A DNA stretch of 64,000 bases from DASZHJ01 sp035507155 (lineage in GTDB: Bacteria > Pseudomonadota > Alphaproteobacteria > ATCC43930 > CGMCC-115725), in NCBI GenBank assembly GCA_035507155.1, contig DATJOK010000126.1:3931-67930 (forward strand), in the 5' to 3' direction. This document shows, in pieces, positions 1 to 8,075 of this stretch. The first letter of the stretch is position 1. Each line of letters opens with the position of its first letter. A program made the position numbers and the translations under genes. Below the pieces are notes generated by a model, which was given only the letters and a program-made list of their open reading frames with translations, searched no databases and was not told the DNA's origin.

Positions 1-1098
1 CGCCGCCTGCAGCGCGAACTGCACCACCACGTCGAAGCTCTCGTAGGGATGGTGGACGATGATGTCCTTCTGGCGGATCGCCGCGAAGCAGTCGCCGCCG
101 AAGTCGCGGATGCGCTCGGGGAAACGCGGATTGTAGGGCTTGAACAGCAGCTCCGGCCGCTCGCCGATGATCAGTTGGCGGGTGTCGGAGAGGCCGATCA
201 GGCCGTCGAGCAGGAAGACATCGTCGGCGGAGACGTCGAGGTTCTCGGCGAGGAAGCGCTGCAGATCCTCCGGCATGCCGGCCTCGACGGCGAGCCAGAT
301 GACGTTGCCGCGGCGGCGGCGCTTGAGCGCGCTCTCGAAGAGACGCACCAGATCCTCGGCCTCCTCCTCGATCTCCATCTCGCTGTCGCGGACGATGCGG
401 AACATGCCCTGCCCGGCGACCGTGAAGCCGGGAAAGAGCCGGTCGAGGAACAGCGTCACCACCTGCTCCAGCGGCAGGAAGCGCACCGTGGGGCCGGGCA
501 GCCGCAGAAAGCGGCCGATCGCGCCCGGCAGCAGCAGCAGCGCCTGCATCTGCTTGCCGTCGCCGGGCCGGGTCAGCTGCAGCGCGAGGCCGATGCCGCG
601 GTTGGCGACGAACGGGAACGGATGGGCCGGGTCGATGGCGAGCGGCGTCAGCACCGGGAAGACATGCGTCATGAAGGCCGCCTCGAGCCAGGCGCGATCC
701 TCCACCGAGAGGTCCTGCGGCCCGATCACCGAGAAGTCCACCTCGCGGAGCTGCTGACGCACATGGCGCCAGATCTCCTGCTGGTCGTGCATCAGCTTGC
801 GCGCCCGCTGGTTGATCGCGGCGAGCTGCTGCGCGGGCGTGAGCCCATCCTCGCTCGGCGTCGTGACGCCCGCCACCATCTGGCCTTTGAGGCCGGCGAC
901 GCGGACCATGTAGAACTCGTCAAGGTTGCTGGCGGAGATCGACAGGAAGCGCAGGCGCTCGAGCAGCGGGTGACCGGCATTCTCGGCTTCGCTGATCACG
1001 CGCTCGTTGAAAGCGAGCCACGAGAGCTCGCGATTGATGAAGCGCGCCTCGGAATGCAGATCGATCGACGGATGCGCGACTGGCAGCGGCTGCGCCAC
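1..1098 (-). CDS. ppk1: Polyphosphate kinase 1, N-terminal 366 residues (cut by window edge)
   Basis: Makes long-chain polyphosphate reversibly from the ATP gamma-phosphate. The visible reading frame opens with the PPK1 N-domain signature (RFINRELSWLAFNERV, about residues 20-35) and SASNLDEFYMVRVAGL, then the head domain with HVFPVLTPLAIDPAHPFPF. Full family length is about 700 residues, so the catalytic histidines lie beyond the left edge. The start is a GTG at 1098, preceded by AGGAGA with a 6-nt gap; no ATG is better placed. It is divergent from sixA. A second, unrelated polyphosphate kinase (PPK2 family) lies near 54 kb. The assignment is by family recognition and firm for the visible half. 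Confidence 0.93.
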   Translation of the reverse strand, partial: MAQPLPVAHPSIDLHSEARFINRELSWLAFNERVISEAENAGHPLLERLRFLSISASNLDEFYMVRVAGLKGQMVAGVTTPSEDGLTPAQQLAAINQRARKLMHDQQEIWRHVRQQLREVDFSVIGPQDLSVEDRAWLEAAFMTHVFPVLTPLAIDPAHPFPFVANRGIGLALQLTRPGDGKQMQALLLLPGAIGRFLRLPGPTVRFLPLEQVVTLFLDRLFPGFTVAGQGMFRIVRDSEMEIEEEAEDLVRLFESALKRRRRGNVIWLAVEAGMPEDLQRFLAENLDVSADDVFLLDGLIGLSDTRQLIIGERPELLFKPYNPRFPERIRDFGGDCFAAIRQKDIIVHHPYESFDVVVQFALQAA

Positions 1099-1180
1099 TT
1101 GGATTCTCCTGGCGGCGTTTATTTATTTCGCGGCATTACAACGGGTTGCGCGGACTGTAGCGCGCATTTATGAAGATGTT

Positions 1181-1690
1181 ATGGCAGGATTCGCGGCCCC
1201 AGGCGAGCGTCGGCTGCTGCTGGTGCGCCACGGCGCTGCCGGCGCCGCCCCCATGGGCGGTAGCGACCGCGACCGGCCGCTTTCGCCCGTCGGCCGGCAG
1301 GGGGTCGAGGACCTCGCAGGCTACCTGCGACAGCATGCCATGACCGCCGACCACGGCCTCTGCTCGCCGGCCCGCCGGACCCGCGAGACCATGGAAATCC
1401 TAACGGAAAATCAAAACCCTATCGATACCGACTGGAGCGAGGAGCTCTATCTCGCCTCTGCCGGCACGCTCCTCAGCGCGCTCCGCAACGTGCCGCGGCG
1501 GAGCGCTACCGTCCTCCTGGTGGGCCACAACCCGGGCCTGCAGGAGCTCGTCATTGCGCTCGCCGGCAAGGCGGCTCCCCCGGCCAGTGGCGGCTTTCCG
1601 CCCGCGACGCTCGCCGCCTTCGCCGTCGCGGCCCCCTGGTCGGAGCTGGGCCCGGGATCGACCCGGCTCACCCTGTTTCGGACCCCTTGA
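1181..1690 (+). CDS. sixA: SixA-type phosphohistidine phosphatase (histidine phosphatase superfamily)
   Basis: A 169-residue histidine-phosphatase-fold protein. The catalytic RHG motif is at residues 16-18 (LLLVRHG), the conserved SPARRTRETM follows near residue 64, and the second histidine lies in VGHNPGLQEL. Length and motifs fit the SixA group, which dephosphorylates phosphohistidine proteins; the substrate here is unknown. The ATG at 1181 is chosen because the protein then begins just before the RHG strand; longer in-frame starts would overlap ppk1 by about 90 bp. Its end overlaps the convergent hdaA end by 23 bp. Confidence 0.85.
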   Translation: MAGFAAPGERRLLLVRHGAAGAAPMGGSDRDRPLSPVGRQGVEDLAGYLRQHAMTADHGLCSPARRTRETMEILTENQNPIDTDWSEELYLASAGTLLSALRNVPRRSATVLLVGHNPGLQELVIALAGKAAPPASGGFPPATLAAFAVAAPWSELGPGSTRLTLFRTP

Positions 1691-2339
1691 GGCCGAGCAC
1701 CGCCCGCGCCAGCGGAATGGTGATGCCGCGCTTCTCGCGCAGGGCCGCGGCGTCGAGCTCGGCCACCGCCTGCCGCGCCGCCGCAAAGCTGCGCTCGATC
1801 TGCCTTGCCAGGAAGAGCACCACTTCCTCGCCGACGGTCACCTGACGGTCGGCGAACAGCTTCACCAGCAGCGCCGCCAGCAGCGGTTCGTCCGGCGCCT
1901 CGACTGCCACCGCCGGTGCCGCGACCAGCCGCGAGCGGAGATCCGGCAGCAGGCCCGGCCAGCGCGCCGGCGGCGTCTGCGCCGTCACCAGCAGATGGCC
2001 CCGCCGCTCGGCGAGCAGGTTATGGAGATGGAGGAGCGCCTCCGCCGCCGCCTGCTCGGCGTCGTCCACCACCGCGGCCTCGGCGGTCCCGAGCTGTGCT
2101 GGGACCGTGGCGGTGGCGAGGCTTGCGGCGGCGATCACCGGCGCCCCGCTCCGCGCCGCGAAGACCCGCGCCAGATGCGTCTTGCCGCAGCCGGCGGGCC
2201 CATGGACCGTGAGCGCCGGCGCCGGCCATCGTGGCCAGCGATCGAGCCACTGGATCGCCTGCTGATTGCAGGGCGCCACCAGGAAATCCGCCTCCCCCAG
2301 CGCCGGGCGGTGACCGAGGTCGAGGACGAACTGGGTCAT
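1668..2339 (-). CDS. hdaA: DnaA-homologue regulatory inactivator HdaA (DnaA AAA+ domain only)
   Basis: A 223-residue protein related to the AAA+ module of DnaA without the DNA-binding domain IV, as in Hda/HdaA. The Walker A motif GPAGCGKT is at residues 47-54, a Walker B-like VVDDAE is near residue 110, and an arginine-rich sensor region follows (LPDLRSRL). In alphaproteobacteria HdaA works with the beta clamp to convert DnaA-ATP to DnaA-ADP. The N-terminal FVLDLGHRP resembles the clamp-binding segment of Hda proteins. Its ATG overlaps the stop of the upstream AI-2E transporter gene (ATGA), so the two are probably translationally coupled, an arrangement common in this class. Confidence 0.88.
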   Translation of the reverse strand: MTQFVLDLGHRPALGEADFLVAPCNQQAIQWLDRWPRWPAPALTVHGPAGCGKTHLARVFAARSGAPVIAAASLATATVPAQLGTAEAAVVDDAEQAAAEALLHLHNLLAERRGHLLVTAQTPPARWPGLLPDLRSRLVAAPAVAVEAPDEPLLAALLVKLFADRQVTVGEEVVLFLARQIERSFAAARQAVAELDAAALREKRGITIPLARAVLGLKGSETG

Positions 2340-3421
2340 CCGTCGCCGCGCCGGGGCCGCGACCGGGCGGGATCATAGAACTGGCTTGCGAGATACTGCG
2401 AGAGGGCGAAGCGCACCAGCACGCCGAGGATCGCCGCGATCGGCACCGCGATCAGCACGCCGAGGAAGCCGAACAGCGAGCCGAAGGCGAGCAGCGCGAA
2501 GATCACCCAGACCGGGTGCAGGTTGACGCGCTCGCCCACCAGCTTCGGCGTCAGCACGTTGCCCTCGACGGTCCAGCCGACCAGGAACAGCACCACGATG
2601 TAGACGATGTTGTGCCACTCGCGGAACTGCGTGAAGGCCAGCAGCATCGAGAGGGCGAAACCGAAGATGCCGCCGATATAGGGGATGAAGGCGAAGAGGC
2701 CGATGAGCAGGCCGATGACGAGGCCGAAATTGAGGCCGAGGAGCGAGAGCCCGATCGCGTAGTAGATCGCCAGCACCACGCAGACGCTGAGCTGGCCACG
2801 CAGGAAGCCCGCCAGCGTCTCGTCGATCAGCCTCGCCTGCTCGCGGATCGTCTCGGCTTGCGCGCGCGGCAGCCAGCTGTCGACGCGCGCCACGATGCGG
2901 TCCCAGTCGCGCAGCAGGAAGAACGCCACCACCGGCGTCACGAACACCAGCGAGAGCAGGTTGGCGAGCGCGAGCCCGCGCGTGAGCAGATCGCGCAGCA
3001 CGCCCCCCGCCCACCCGACGACGTCGGCGATCTTGCCGCCGACCGCGTCGCGCAGCTTCGCGAGATCCTCGGGCGAGAGCCGCTCCTGCGCCATCTGCAT
3101 CAGGCTCTCCGCCTCGTGGCGCGCGGTCGCGATCAGCTGCGGCGTATTGCCGATGAGATCGAGCACCTGACTCTGCAGGATCGGCACCAGCAGCAGAAAG
3201 ATCAGCACCAGGATCAGCAGGAACCACAGCAGCACGATGAAGCTGGCGAGGCCGCGCGGCACCTTGATGCGCACCAGCCGCTCCGCCAGCGGGTCGAGAA
3301 AATAGGCGATGGCGAAGCCGGCGACGAAGGGGAGCAGGATCGGGCTGAGGAGCCAGAGCAGCAGGAAGAAGCAGGCGAGGCCGCCGACCCAGAAGCTGGT
3401 ATTGCGTTGTGCCGGTGTCAT
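2336..3421 (-). CDS. AI-2E family transporter (PerM/YdiK-like permease)
   Basis: A 361-residue inner-membrane protein of the AI-2E exporter (UPF0118/PerM) family. It has strongly hydrophobic segments near residues 10-55 and 60-95, a soluble amphipathic middle (about 100-160), and a further cluster of membrane segments from residue 165 to the end, including the conserved PYIGGIFGF and TPKLVGERVNLHPVWV. The family has been linked to AI-2 export and to Na+/H+ antiport; substrate cannot be told from sequence. The start is within a 4-bp overlap with the upstream phosphatidyltransferase gene, and its stop overlaps hdaA, giving a tight three-gene unit. Confidence 0.86.
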   Translation of the reverse strand: MTPAQRNTSFWVGGLACFFLLLWLLSPILLPFVAGFAIAYFLDPLAERLVRIKVPRGLASFIVLLWFLLILVLIFLLLVPILQSQVLDLIGNTPQLIATARHEAESLMQMAQERLSPEDLAKLRDAVGGKIADVVGWAGGVLRDLLTRGLALANLLSLVFVTPVVAFFLLRDWDRIVARVDSWLPRAQAETIREQARLIDETLAGFLRGQLSVCVVLAIYYAIGLSLLGLNFGLVIGLLIGLFAFIPYIGGIFGFALSMLLAFTQFREWHNIVYIVVLFLVGWTVEGNVLTPKLVGERVNLHPVWVIFALLAFGSLFGFLGVLIAVPIAAILGVLVRFALSQYLASQFYDPARSRPRRGDG

Positions 3422-3966
3422 TGCGAGGTCTGCTCCAGGCCGGCGAGCGCGCGGGTCCAGCGCACCAGATATCCGCCGCCGGATATCACCGTGCTGGCGG
3501 CCACGATATAGATGAGCGCTCTGGTCATGAAGCCGGCATCGATGCCGAGGCCGAGGCGGCCCAGCGTCACCGCGGCGAGGCCGATCTGCAGCACCGTGTT
3601 GACCTTGCTGATCGCCAGCGGCTCCGAGCGCATCGCATGCGCCATCGCGTTCACCAGCAGGAACCCGCCGATGATGAGGAAATCGCGGAACACCACGAGG
3701 ATGACCAGCCAGGCCGGCAGATGGCCGGCGATGCCGAGGGTGATATAGACGGCGACCAGCAGGCTCTTGTCGGCGATCGGATCGAGGAGCGCGCCGAGCC
3801 GGGTGCGCTGGTCGAAGTGCTTGGCGATGTAGCCGTCGATGCCGTCGGAGATGCCGGCGGCGACGAAGACCCAGAACGCCCAGGCGAAATCGCTCTCGAG
3901 AATGAGCCACACCGCCACCGGCACCGAGAGGAGCCGCGCGAGCGAGATGAAGTTCGGCAGGTTCAA
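3418..3966 (-). CDS. pgsA: CDP-alcohol phosphatidyltransferase (PgsA-like)
   Basis: A 182-residue integral membrane enzyme that joins a CDP-linked lipid to an alcohol, probably glycerol-3-phosphate to make phosphatidylglycerophosphate. The signature runs D41-x2-D44-G45-x2-A48-K49-x8-G58-x3-D62-x3-D66. K49 takes the place of the usual arginine, a variant I recall in this subfamily. Several hydrophobic segments surround it. The gene overlaps the AI-2E transporter by 4 bp and follows the DUF2066 gene after an 18-bp gap, so all are likely co-transcribed. Another pgsA copy may exist elsewhere, so the exact alcohol acceptor is inferred. Confidence 0.82.
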   Translation of the reverse strand: MNLPNFISLARLLSVPVAVWLILESDFAWAFWVFVAAGISDGIDGYIAKHFDQRTRLGALLDPIADKSLLVAVYITLGIAGHLPAWLVILVVFRDFLIIGGFLLVNAMAHAMRSEPLAISKVNTVLQIGLAAVTLGRLGLGIDAGFMTRALIYIVAASTVISGGGYLVRWTRALAGLEQTSQ

Positions 3967-3984
3967 GGAGCGCGCCCGTCGCCG

Positions 3985-5088
3985 CTACTGGGCGGCTGCG
4001 CCCTTGGCGGTGAGCGTCCAGTCGGGATCGCCCTGCGCCAGCGTGAGGTCGCGCTGCGACAGCACGAGCTGCAGCTGCGCGGGATCGCCGACATAGCGGA
4101 TCTCGACGCGAGCGTCGGTCGGCGTCAGCGACAGCAGCGTCGCGCGCTGGATGGTGGGGATGCTCTGCAGCCGCTCGCGCACGGTCACCCAGCTCTTGAG
4201 GCCGCCGCTCACCGGCACCACCACCACGAGACTCTGGGTGTCGCCCGAGCGCAGCAGCGTCGACTTCTTCCAGGCCTCGTTGACGTCGGCGATCACCGAG
4301 GCCGCCACCCGCGCATAGAGATCGTCGTCGCTCTCGCCGGCGTTCGCGGTCACCGAGCCGACCCAGGTCTGATCCGAGAAGCCGGCGCCGTAGCGGGCGG
4401 TGGTCGTCTGCACCACCCGCTGGTCGCCGCTGCCGGAGAGCGTCGCCTGGGTCATCAGCACGTCGTCGTCGCCGTAGCGACGGCCGATCGCCGCCAGCGC
4501 GTCCTTGTCGCCCTTCACCGCCTGGTCGGCGTCGATCGCCTGCACGTCGGCGAGCTCGCCCAGCGGCACCTGCATCGGCACCAGCCCGCCCTGCACCACG
4601 AGCTTGGTCCAGGCCGCACGCCAGGGATTGGGGTCGTCCCAGAGGAGGCTGCCGCCGCCCGTGGTCAGCACCGGCAGCACCACCAGCGGCTTGCTGCGGG
4701 TCTCGGTGAAGGGGATGCCCTGGTCCCGCAGCAGGCGGCGCACCGCCTCCGGCCGGAACCGGAAGGTGAGCGTGGCAAGATAGCGCACTGTCGAGCTGCG
4801 CTCGCTGTCGACCTCGAAGTCCTGCACGAGGTCGAAGAGATCGGCATCGCTCACCTTCGGGAGCCGGCTCCAATCCTGCTGCAGCGTCAATCGCTGGAGG
4901 AGCGTGAGGAAGGCGCGTCGTTCGCCGTCGGCGCGCGCAATGTCGCGCGCCTGGACGGCGCTCTGGGAGGTCGCGTCCACCGCCACGTTGGAGACGGTGT
5001 AAAGCGATGGCAGGCGCGTCTGGCCGTGCGCGGCGAGGCTCAGCAAGCAGCTCGCGGCCAGCAGCAGAAAGCCACGCCTCAGCATCAT
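3985..5088 (-). CDS. DUF2066 family exported protein
   Basis: A 367-residue protein beginning MMLRRGFLLLAASCLLSLAAHG, a typical Sec signal peptide cleaved near residue 22. The rest matches the DUF2066 family, found next to hdaA and CDP-alcohol transferase genes in alphaproteobacteria. The middle holds the family-typical LVVLPVLTTGGGSLLWDDPNPWRAAW region. The biochemical role is unknown. The ATG at 5088 has GAGGCGG upstream; a longer frame to 5154 would put a basic stretch before the signal peptide. It is the first gene of a probable operon leading to the transferase, AI-2E transporter and hdaA, divergent from purM. Confidence 0.75.
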   Translation of the reverse strand: MMLRRGFLLLAASCLLSLAAHGQTRLPSLYTVSNVAVDATSQSAVQARDIARADGERRAFLTLLQRLTLQQDWSRLPKVSDADLFDLVQDFEVDSERSSTVRYLATLTFRFRPEAVRRLLRDQGIPFTETRSKPLVVLPVLTTGGGSLLWDDPNPWRAAWTKLVVQGGLVPMQVPLGELADVQAIDADQAVKGDKDALAAIGRRYGDDDVLMTQATLSGSGDQRVVQTTTARYGAGFSDQTWVGSVTANAGESDDDLYARVAASVIADVNEAWKKSTLLRSGDTQSLVVVVPVSGGLKSWVTVRERLQSIPTIQRATLLSLTPTDARVEIRYVGDPAQLQLVLSQRDLTLAQGDPDWTLTAKGAAAQ

Positions 5089-5172
5089 TGCAAACCGCCT
5101 CGGATACAGTATGTTCGCGCGGAACCCGCGGATCGCGCTCCCCCGCGTGGTCATACCTTAGATCTCGCGAGG

Positions 5173-5181
5173 ATGCCATAA
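5173..5181 (+). other. Two-codon ATG-CCA-TAA frame just before the purM ribosome-binding site
   Basis: ATGCCATAAGGAG reads as start, proline, stop, with the stop running into the AAGGAG that should serve purM. GAGG precedes the ATG by only 1 nt. It may be chance. It matters because purM has no standard start codon (see next entry) and a minimal upstream frame could affect initiation there. Confidence 0.3.
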
Positions 5182-6254
5182 GGAGCCAGAATCACCGCGA
5201 CCAGTATCGCGAGGCCGGGGTCGATATCGATGCCGGCGATGCCCTCGTCGAGGCGCTGAAGCCGCTCGCAAAATCAACCGCCCGCGCCGGCAGCGACGCC
5301 GGCCTCGGCGGCTTCGGCGCGCTCTTCGACCTGAAGGCGGCGGGCTACCGGGACCCGCTGCTGGTCGCCACCACCGACGGGGTCGGCACCAAGCTCAAGA
5401 TCGCGATCGAGAGCGGCCGCCATGACACCGTTGGCATCGATCTCGTCGCCATGTGCGTCAACGACCTCGTGGTGCAGGGCGCCGAGCCGCTGTTCTTCCT
5501 CGACTACTTCGCCACCGGCAAGCTCGAGGTCGAGGCCGCGCGCACCATCCTCGCGGGCGTCGCCGAGGCCTGCCGCGCCACCGGCTGCGCCCTCATCGGC
5601 GGCGAGACCGCGGAGATGCCCGGCATGTACGCGAAAGGCGATTACGACCTCGCCGGCTTTGCGGTGGGCGCCGTGGAGCGCGATCGGGTCATCGACGGCC
5701 GCCAGGTCGAGGTCGGCGATCTCGTGCTGGGCCTTGCCGCGAGCGGTCTTCACTCCAACGGCTTCTCCCTGGTGCGCCACGTGGTGGAGCGGGCGCATCT
5801 CGCCTACGACGTCCCCGCTCCCTTCGCGCCGGGCAAGAGTCTCGGCGAGGCGCTGCTGGCGCCGACGCGGCTCTATGTCAAAAGCTGCCTCGCGGCGATC
5901 GCCGCGGGCGGCGTGCGCGCCCTCGCCCACATCACCGGCGGCGGATTGATCGAGAACATCCCGCGCGTCATCCCCGATGCGCTGAGCGTCGAGATCGATG
6001 CCCGGAGCTGGACGCTGCCGCCAGTCTTTCGCTGGCTCGCGGAGACCGGCGGCATAGCGCGGAGCGAGCTCGCCCGCGTCTTCAATTGCGGCATCGGCAT
6101 GGTGGCGGTGGTGGAGCGCGCCCGCGCCGATGCCATCGAGCAAGCGCTCACCGCCAATGGCGAGACCGTCCACCGCATCGGCCGCGTGGTGCCGCGCCCC
6201 AAGGACGGCGCCGGCACCATTCTCGTCAACACGGAGAGCGCGTGGCCCGGCTGA
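5178..6254 (+). CDS. purM: Phosphoribosylformylglycinamidine cyclo-ligase
   Basis: AIR synthetase, closing the imidazole ring of FGAM using ATP in step five of purine synthesis. The protein matches from YREAGVDIDAGDALVEALKP onward, with ATTDGVGTKLKIA, GIDLVAMCVNDLVVQGAEPLFFLDY and GGETAEMPGMY all intact. The C-terminal half, with HITGGGLIENIPRV, is also complete. The start is a puzzle: no ATG, GTG or TTG lies in frame between 5090 and the conserved region. The coordinate given uses an ATA at 5178 as a placeholder; AAGGAG at 5180-5185 points to initiation near 5190. In-frame TTG (5088) and ATG (5007) lie inside the divergent DUF2066 gene. It overlaps purN by 13 bp. Confidence 0.88.
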   Translation: MRSQNHRDQYREAGVDIDAGDALVEALKPLAKSTARAGSDAGLGGFGALFDLKAAGYRDPLLVATTDGVGTKLKIAIESGRHDTVGIDLVAMCVNDLVVQGAEPLFFLDYFATGKLEVEAARTILAGVAEACRATGCALIGGETAEMPGMYAKGDYDLAGFAVGAVERDRVIDGRQVEVGDLVLGLAASGLHSNGFSLVRHVVERAHLAYDVPAPFAPGKSLGEALLAPTRLYVKSCLAAIAAGGVRALAHITGGGLIENIPRVIPDALSVEIDARSWTLPPVFRWLAETGGIARSELARVFNCGIGMVAVVERARADAIEQALTANGETVHRIGRVVPRPKDGAGTILVNTESAWPG

Positions 6255-6895
6255 AGGTCGCGGTGCTGATCTCCGGTCGCGGCTCCAACCTGCAGGCGCT
6301 GATCGACGCCTGCGCGCGCCCCGAATTTCCCGCCGAGATCCGCCTGGTGATCTCGAACGATCCCGCCGCCGCAGGCCTCGCACGGGCCTCCGAGGCCGGC
6401 ATCGTGACGCGCGTCATCCCACACAAGGAGTTTCCCGACCGCGCCGCCTTCGACGGCGCCATCGATCAGGCGCTCGCCGAAGCCGGCATCGAGCTCGTCT
6501 GCCTCGCCGGCTTCATGCGCATCCTCGGCGAGGCCTTCGTCACCCGCTGGCGCGACCGGCTTATCAACATCCACCCGTCGCTGCTGCCGGCATTCAAGGG
6601 GCTGCACAGCCACGAGCGTGTGCTGGCGGCGGGCGTGCGCTTCACCGGCTGCACCGTGCATTTCGTGCGGCCGGCCATGGATGACGGCCCGATCATCGTC
6701 CAGGCTGCGGTGCCGGTACTGCCTGGCGACGATGCCGAGACGCTCGCCGCCCGCGTGCTCGCGGCCGAGCATCAGGCTTACCCGCTGGCGCTGCGCTGGA
6801 TCGCCGAGGGCCGGGTCAGGGTGCGCGAGGATCGCGTCGAGGTGAGCGGCGCCGGGACGATGCTGCCGGCGGCTGTTCTCAATCCGCCGGGCTAG
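6242..6895 (+). CDS. purN: Phosphoribosylglycinamide formyltransferase
   Basis: GART transformylase, adding the formyl group from 10-formyl-THF to GAR in step three of purine synthesis. The 217-residue protein has the phosphate loop SGRGSNLQAL near residues 10-19, the catalytic NIHPSLLPAFKG, and the later DDGPIIVQ aspartate segment. Start is GTG at 6242, inside the last codons of purM, so purM and purN are translationally coupled. The last ~20 residues (after RVREDRVEV) are a variable tail. Nothing about the gene looks unusual. Confidence 0.95.
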   Translation: MARLKVAVLISGRGSNLQALIDACARPEFPAEIRLVISNDPAAAGLARASEAGIVTRVIPHKEFPDRAAFDGAIDQALAEAGIELVCLAGFMRILGEAFVTRWRDRLINIHPSLLPAFKGLHSHERVLAAGVRFTGCTVHFVRPAMDDGPIIVQAAVPVLPGDDAETLAARVLAAEHQAYPLALRWIAEGRVRVREDRVEVSGAGTMLPAAVLNPPG

Positions 6896-6969
6896 CGAGC
6901 CCGCCCCTTGCCAATCGTGGCGCCCGGGGTGTAGGTGTCAAAAAATTGTGCTTCTAGGGGGATTCGGAC

Positions 6970-7092
6970 ATGGCCATCGATCAGGAACTCGAGCGCCACC
7001 GCGAGACGTGGATCGGCTTCACCCGGCTCCTGAAGTGGTCGATCGCCGGGATCATCCTCGTGCTGGTGATCTTGCGGGTGGCGACGCTCTAG
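6970..7092 (+). CDS. aa3-type cytochrome c oxidase subunit IV (40 residues)
   Basis: A very short gene encoding a 40-residue single-span membrane protein. Residues 1-20 are polar (ELERHRETWIGFTRLLKW) and residues 23-38 are a hydrophobic helix ending RVATL. The HRETWIGFTRL block matches the bacterial aa3 oxidase subunit IV family (PF07835), a small accessory subunit of terminal oxidase in alphaproteobacteria. GGGGGA lies 7 nt before the ATG. It sits alone between purN and ndk, away from any oxidase operon, which is usual for this family. The low-complexity size makes the family call good but not certain. Confidence 0.72.
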   Translation: MAIDQELERHRETWIGFTRLLKWSIAGIILVLVILRVATL

Positions 7093-7102
7093 CCTCAGAG
7101 GT

Positions 7103-7525
7103 TCAGGGGCAGATCTCGCTGCCGGCGAAGAAGAACGCGATCTCGATCTTCGCGTTCTCGGACGAATCCGATCCGTGCACGGAATTGGCCTCGATCGATT
7201 CCGCGAAATCCTTGCGGATGGTGTCGGCGGCCGCCTTCTTGGGATCGGTCGCCCCCATGATCTCGCGGTTGAGCGCCACCGCGTTCTCGCCCTCGAGCAC
7301 CTGCACCACCACCGGCCCGGAAATCATGAACTTCACGAGGTCGGCGAAGAACGGCCGCTCCCGGTGGACGGCGTAGAACTGCTCGGCCATCGCCTTGGAG
7401 AGCTGCAGGCGCTTCTGGGCGACGATCTTGAGACCGCGCTCCTCGAAGCGGGCATTGATCTTGCCGGTCAGGTTCCGCCGCGTCGCGTCGGGCTTGATGA
7501 TCGACAAGGTACGCTCGATGGCCAT
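7103..7525 (-). CDS. ndk: Nucleoside diphosphate kinase
   Basis: A 140-residue NDP kinase that equalises nucleoside triphosphates through a phosphohistidine. The active-site block NSVHGSDS is at residues 114-121 with H117 as the phosphorylated histidine, and the N-terminal ERTLSIIKPDA is standard. All expected nucleotide-binding residues (K11 and the RPFF loop) are visible. GAGGGAGT stands 5 nt before the ATG. It is convergent with the oxidase subunit IV gene, ending 10 bp from it, and is separated from holC by 85 bp. Confidence 0.97.
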   Translation of the reverse strand: MAIERTLSIIKPDATRRNLTGKINARFEERGLKIVAQKRLQLSKAMAEQFYAVHRERPFFADLVKFMISGPVVVQVLEGENAVALNREIMGATDPKKAAADTIRKDFAESIEANSVHGSDSSENAKIEIAFFFAGSEICP

Positions 7526-7610
7526 GGGGCACTCCCTCGGAAAGCACGGGCTGTGAGGGCGCGGTTATAGCGGCCGCGACTCGGGCTGGCAATGCAGAGA
7601 TGTCTGCGGC

Positions 7611-8060
7611 CTATTGCCCGCGCTTCTGCCAGCCGGTCGCCGTCTGCTCCCAATAGGTGAGGGCATGCCCCGCCGCCTTGGCCGCCGACCAGCGCCGGCG
7701 CGCCGCCTCCACCGCCTCGGAGTCCTTGCCGTCGAACATGTCGCAGCAGCGGGCGAAGCCGCCGATGGCGGCACTCTCGGCGCCATCCACCAGCACCAGC
7801 ATGGTGGCGTCGTTGGGGTTCTCGTCGGCAGCGGTGAGGAAGATCGGCTGGCGCGACGCATTGGCGTCGCGCTGGCTGCCATGCGGCAGGAAGCTCGCCT
7901 CGTTGTAGGTCCAGAGCAGGCCGTCGAGATAGGCGACGCGCTCGGGCGAGCCCGCCATCACCACGATGCGGTGGCCGCCGGCATGGGCGCGCTCCAGCAG
8001 CTGCGGCAGCGCCCGCTCCAGCGGCGTTGCCAGCAGGTGATAGAAACCGATCTCGGTCAT
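7611..8060 (-). CDS. holC: DNA polymerase III chi subunit
   Basis: A 149-residue protein of the HolC family, the clamp-loader accessory subunit that links the polymerase to single-strand binding protein. It begins with the typical EIGFYHLLATPLERALPQLLERA, followed by GHRIVVMAGSPERVAYLDGLLW and the SFLPHG loop. A C-terminal RRRWSAAKAAGHALTYWEQ helix completes the family pattern. It lies 15 bp downstream of pepA on the same strand. PepA-HolC adjacency is widespread in proteobacteria and supports the call. Confidence 0.92.
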   Translation of the reverse strand: MTEIGFYHLLATPLERALPQLLERAHAGGHRIVVMAGSPERVAYLDGLLWTYNEASFLPHGSQRDANASRQPIFLTAADENPNDATMLVLVDGAESAAIGGFARCCDMFDGKDSEAVEAARRRWSAAKAAGHALTYWEQTATGWQKRGQ

Positions 8061-8075
8061 CGAGCCGCCTTCGGC

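Noticed and set aside
49..1173. A 374-residue open frame on the plus strand across ppk1
   Set aside because: It is antisense to a clear polyphosphate kinase, has an Arg/Glu/Gln/His-rich composition typical of reverse-strand frames in high-GC DNA, and shows no motif.
3409..5181. A 590-residue plus-strand frame opposite the pgsA and DUF2066 genes
   Set aside because: Same shadow composition (His/Arg/Glu-rich), no domain, and both genes on the other strand are well supported.
6948..7376. A 142-residue plus-strand frame spanning the oxidase subunit and ndk
   Set aside because: It is out of frame with the 40-residue oxidase subunit and antisense to ndk, and has no domain.
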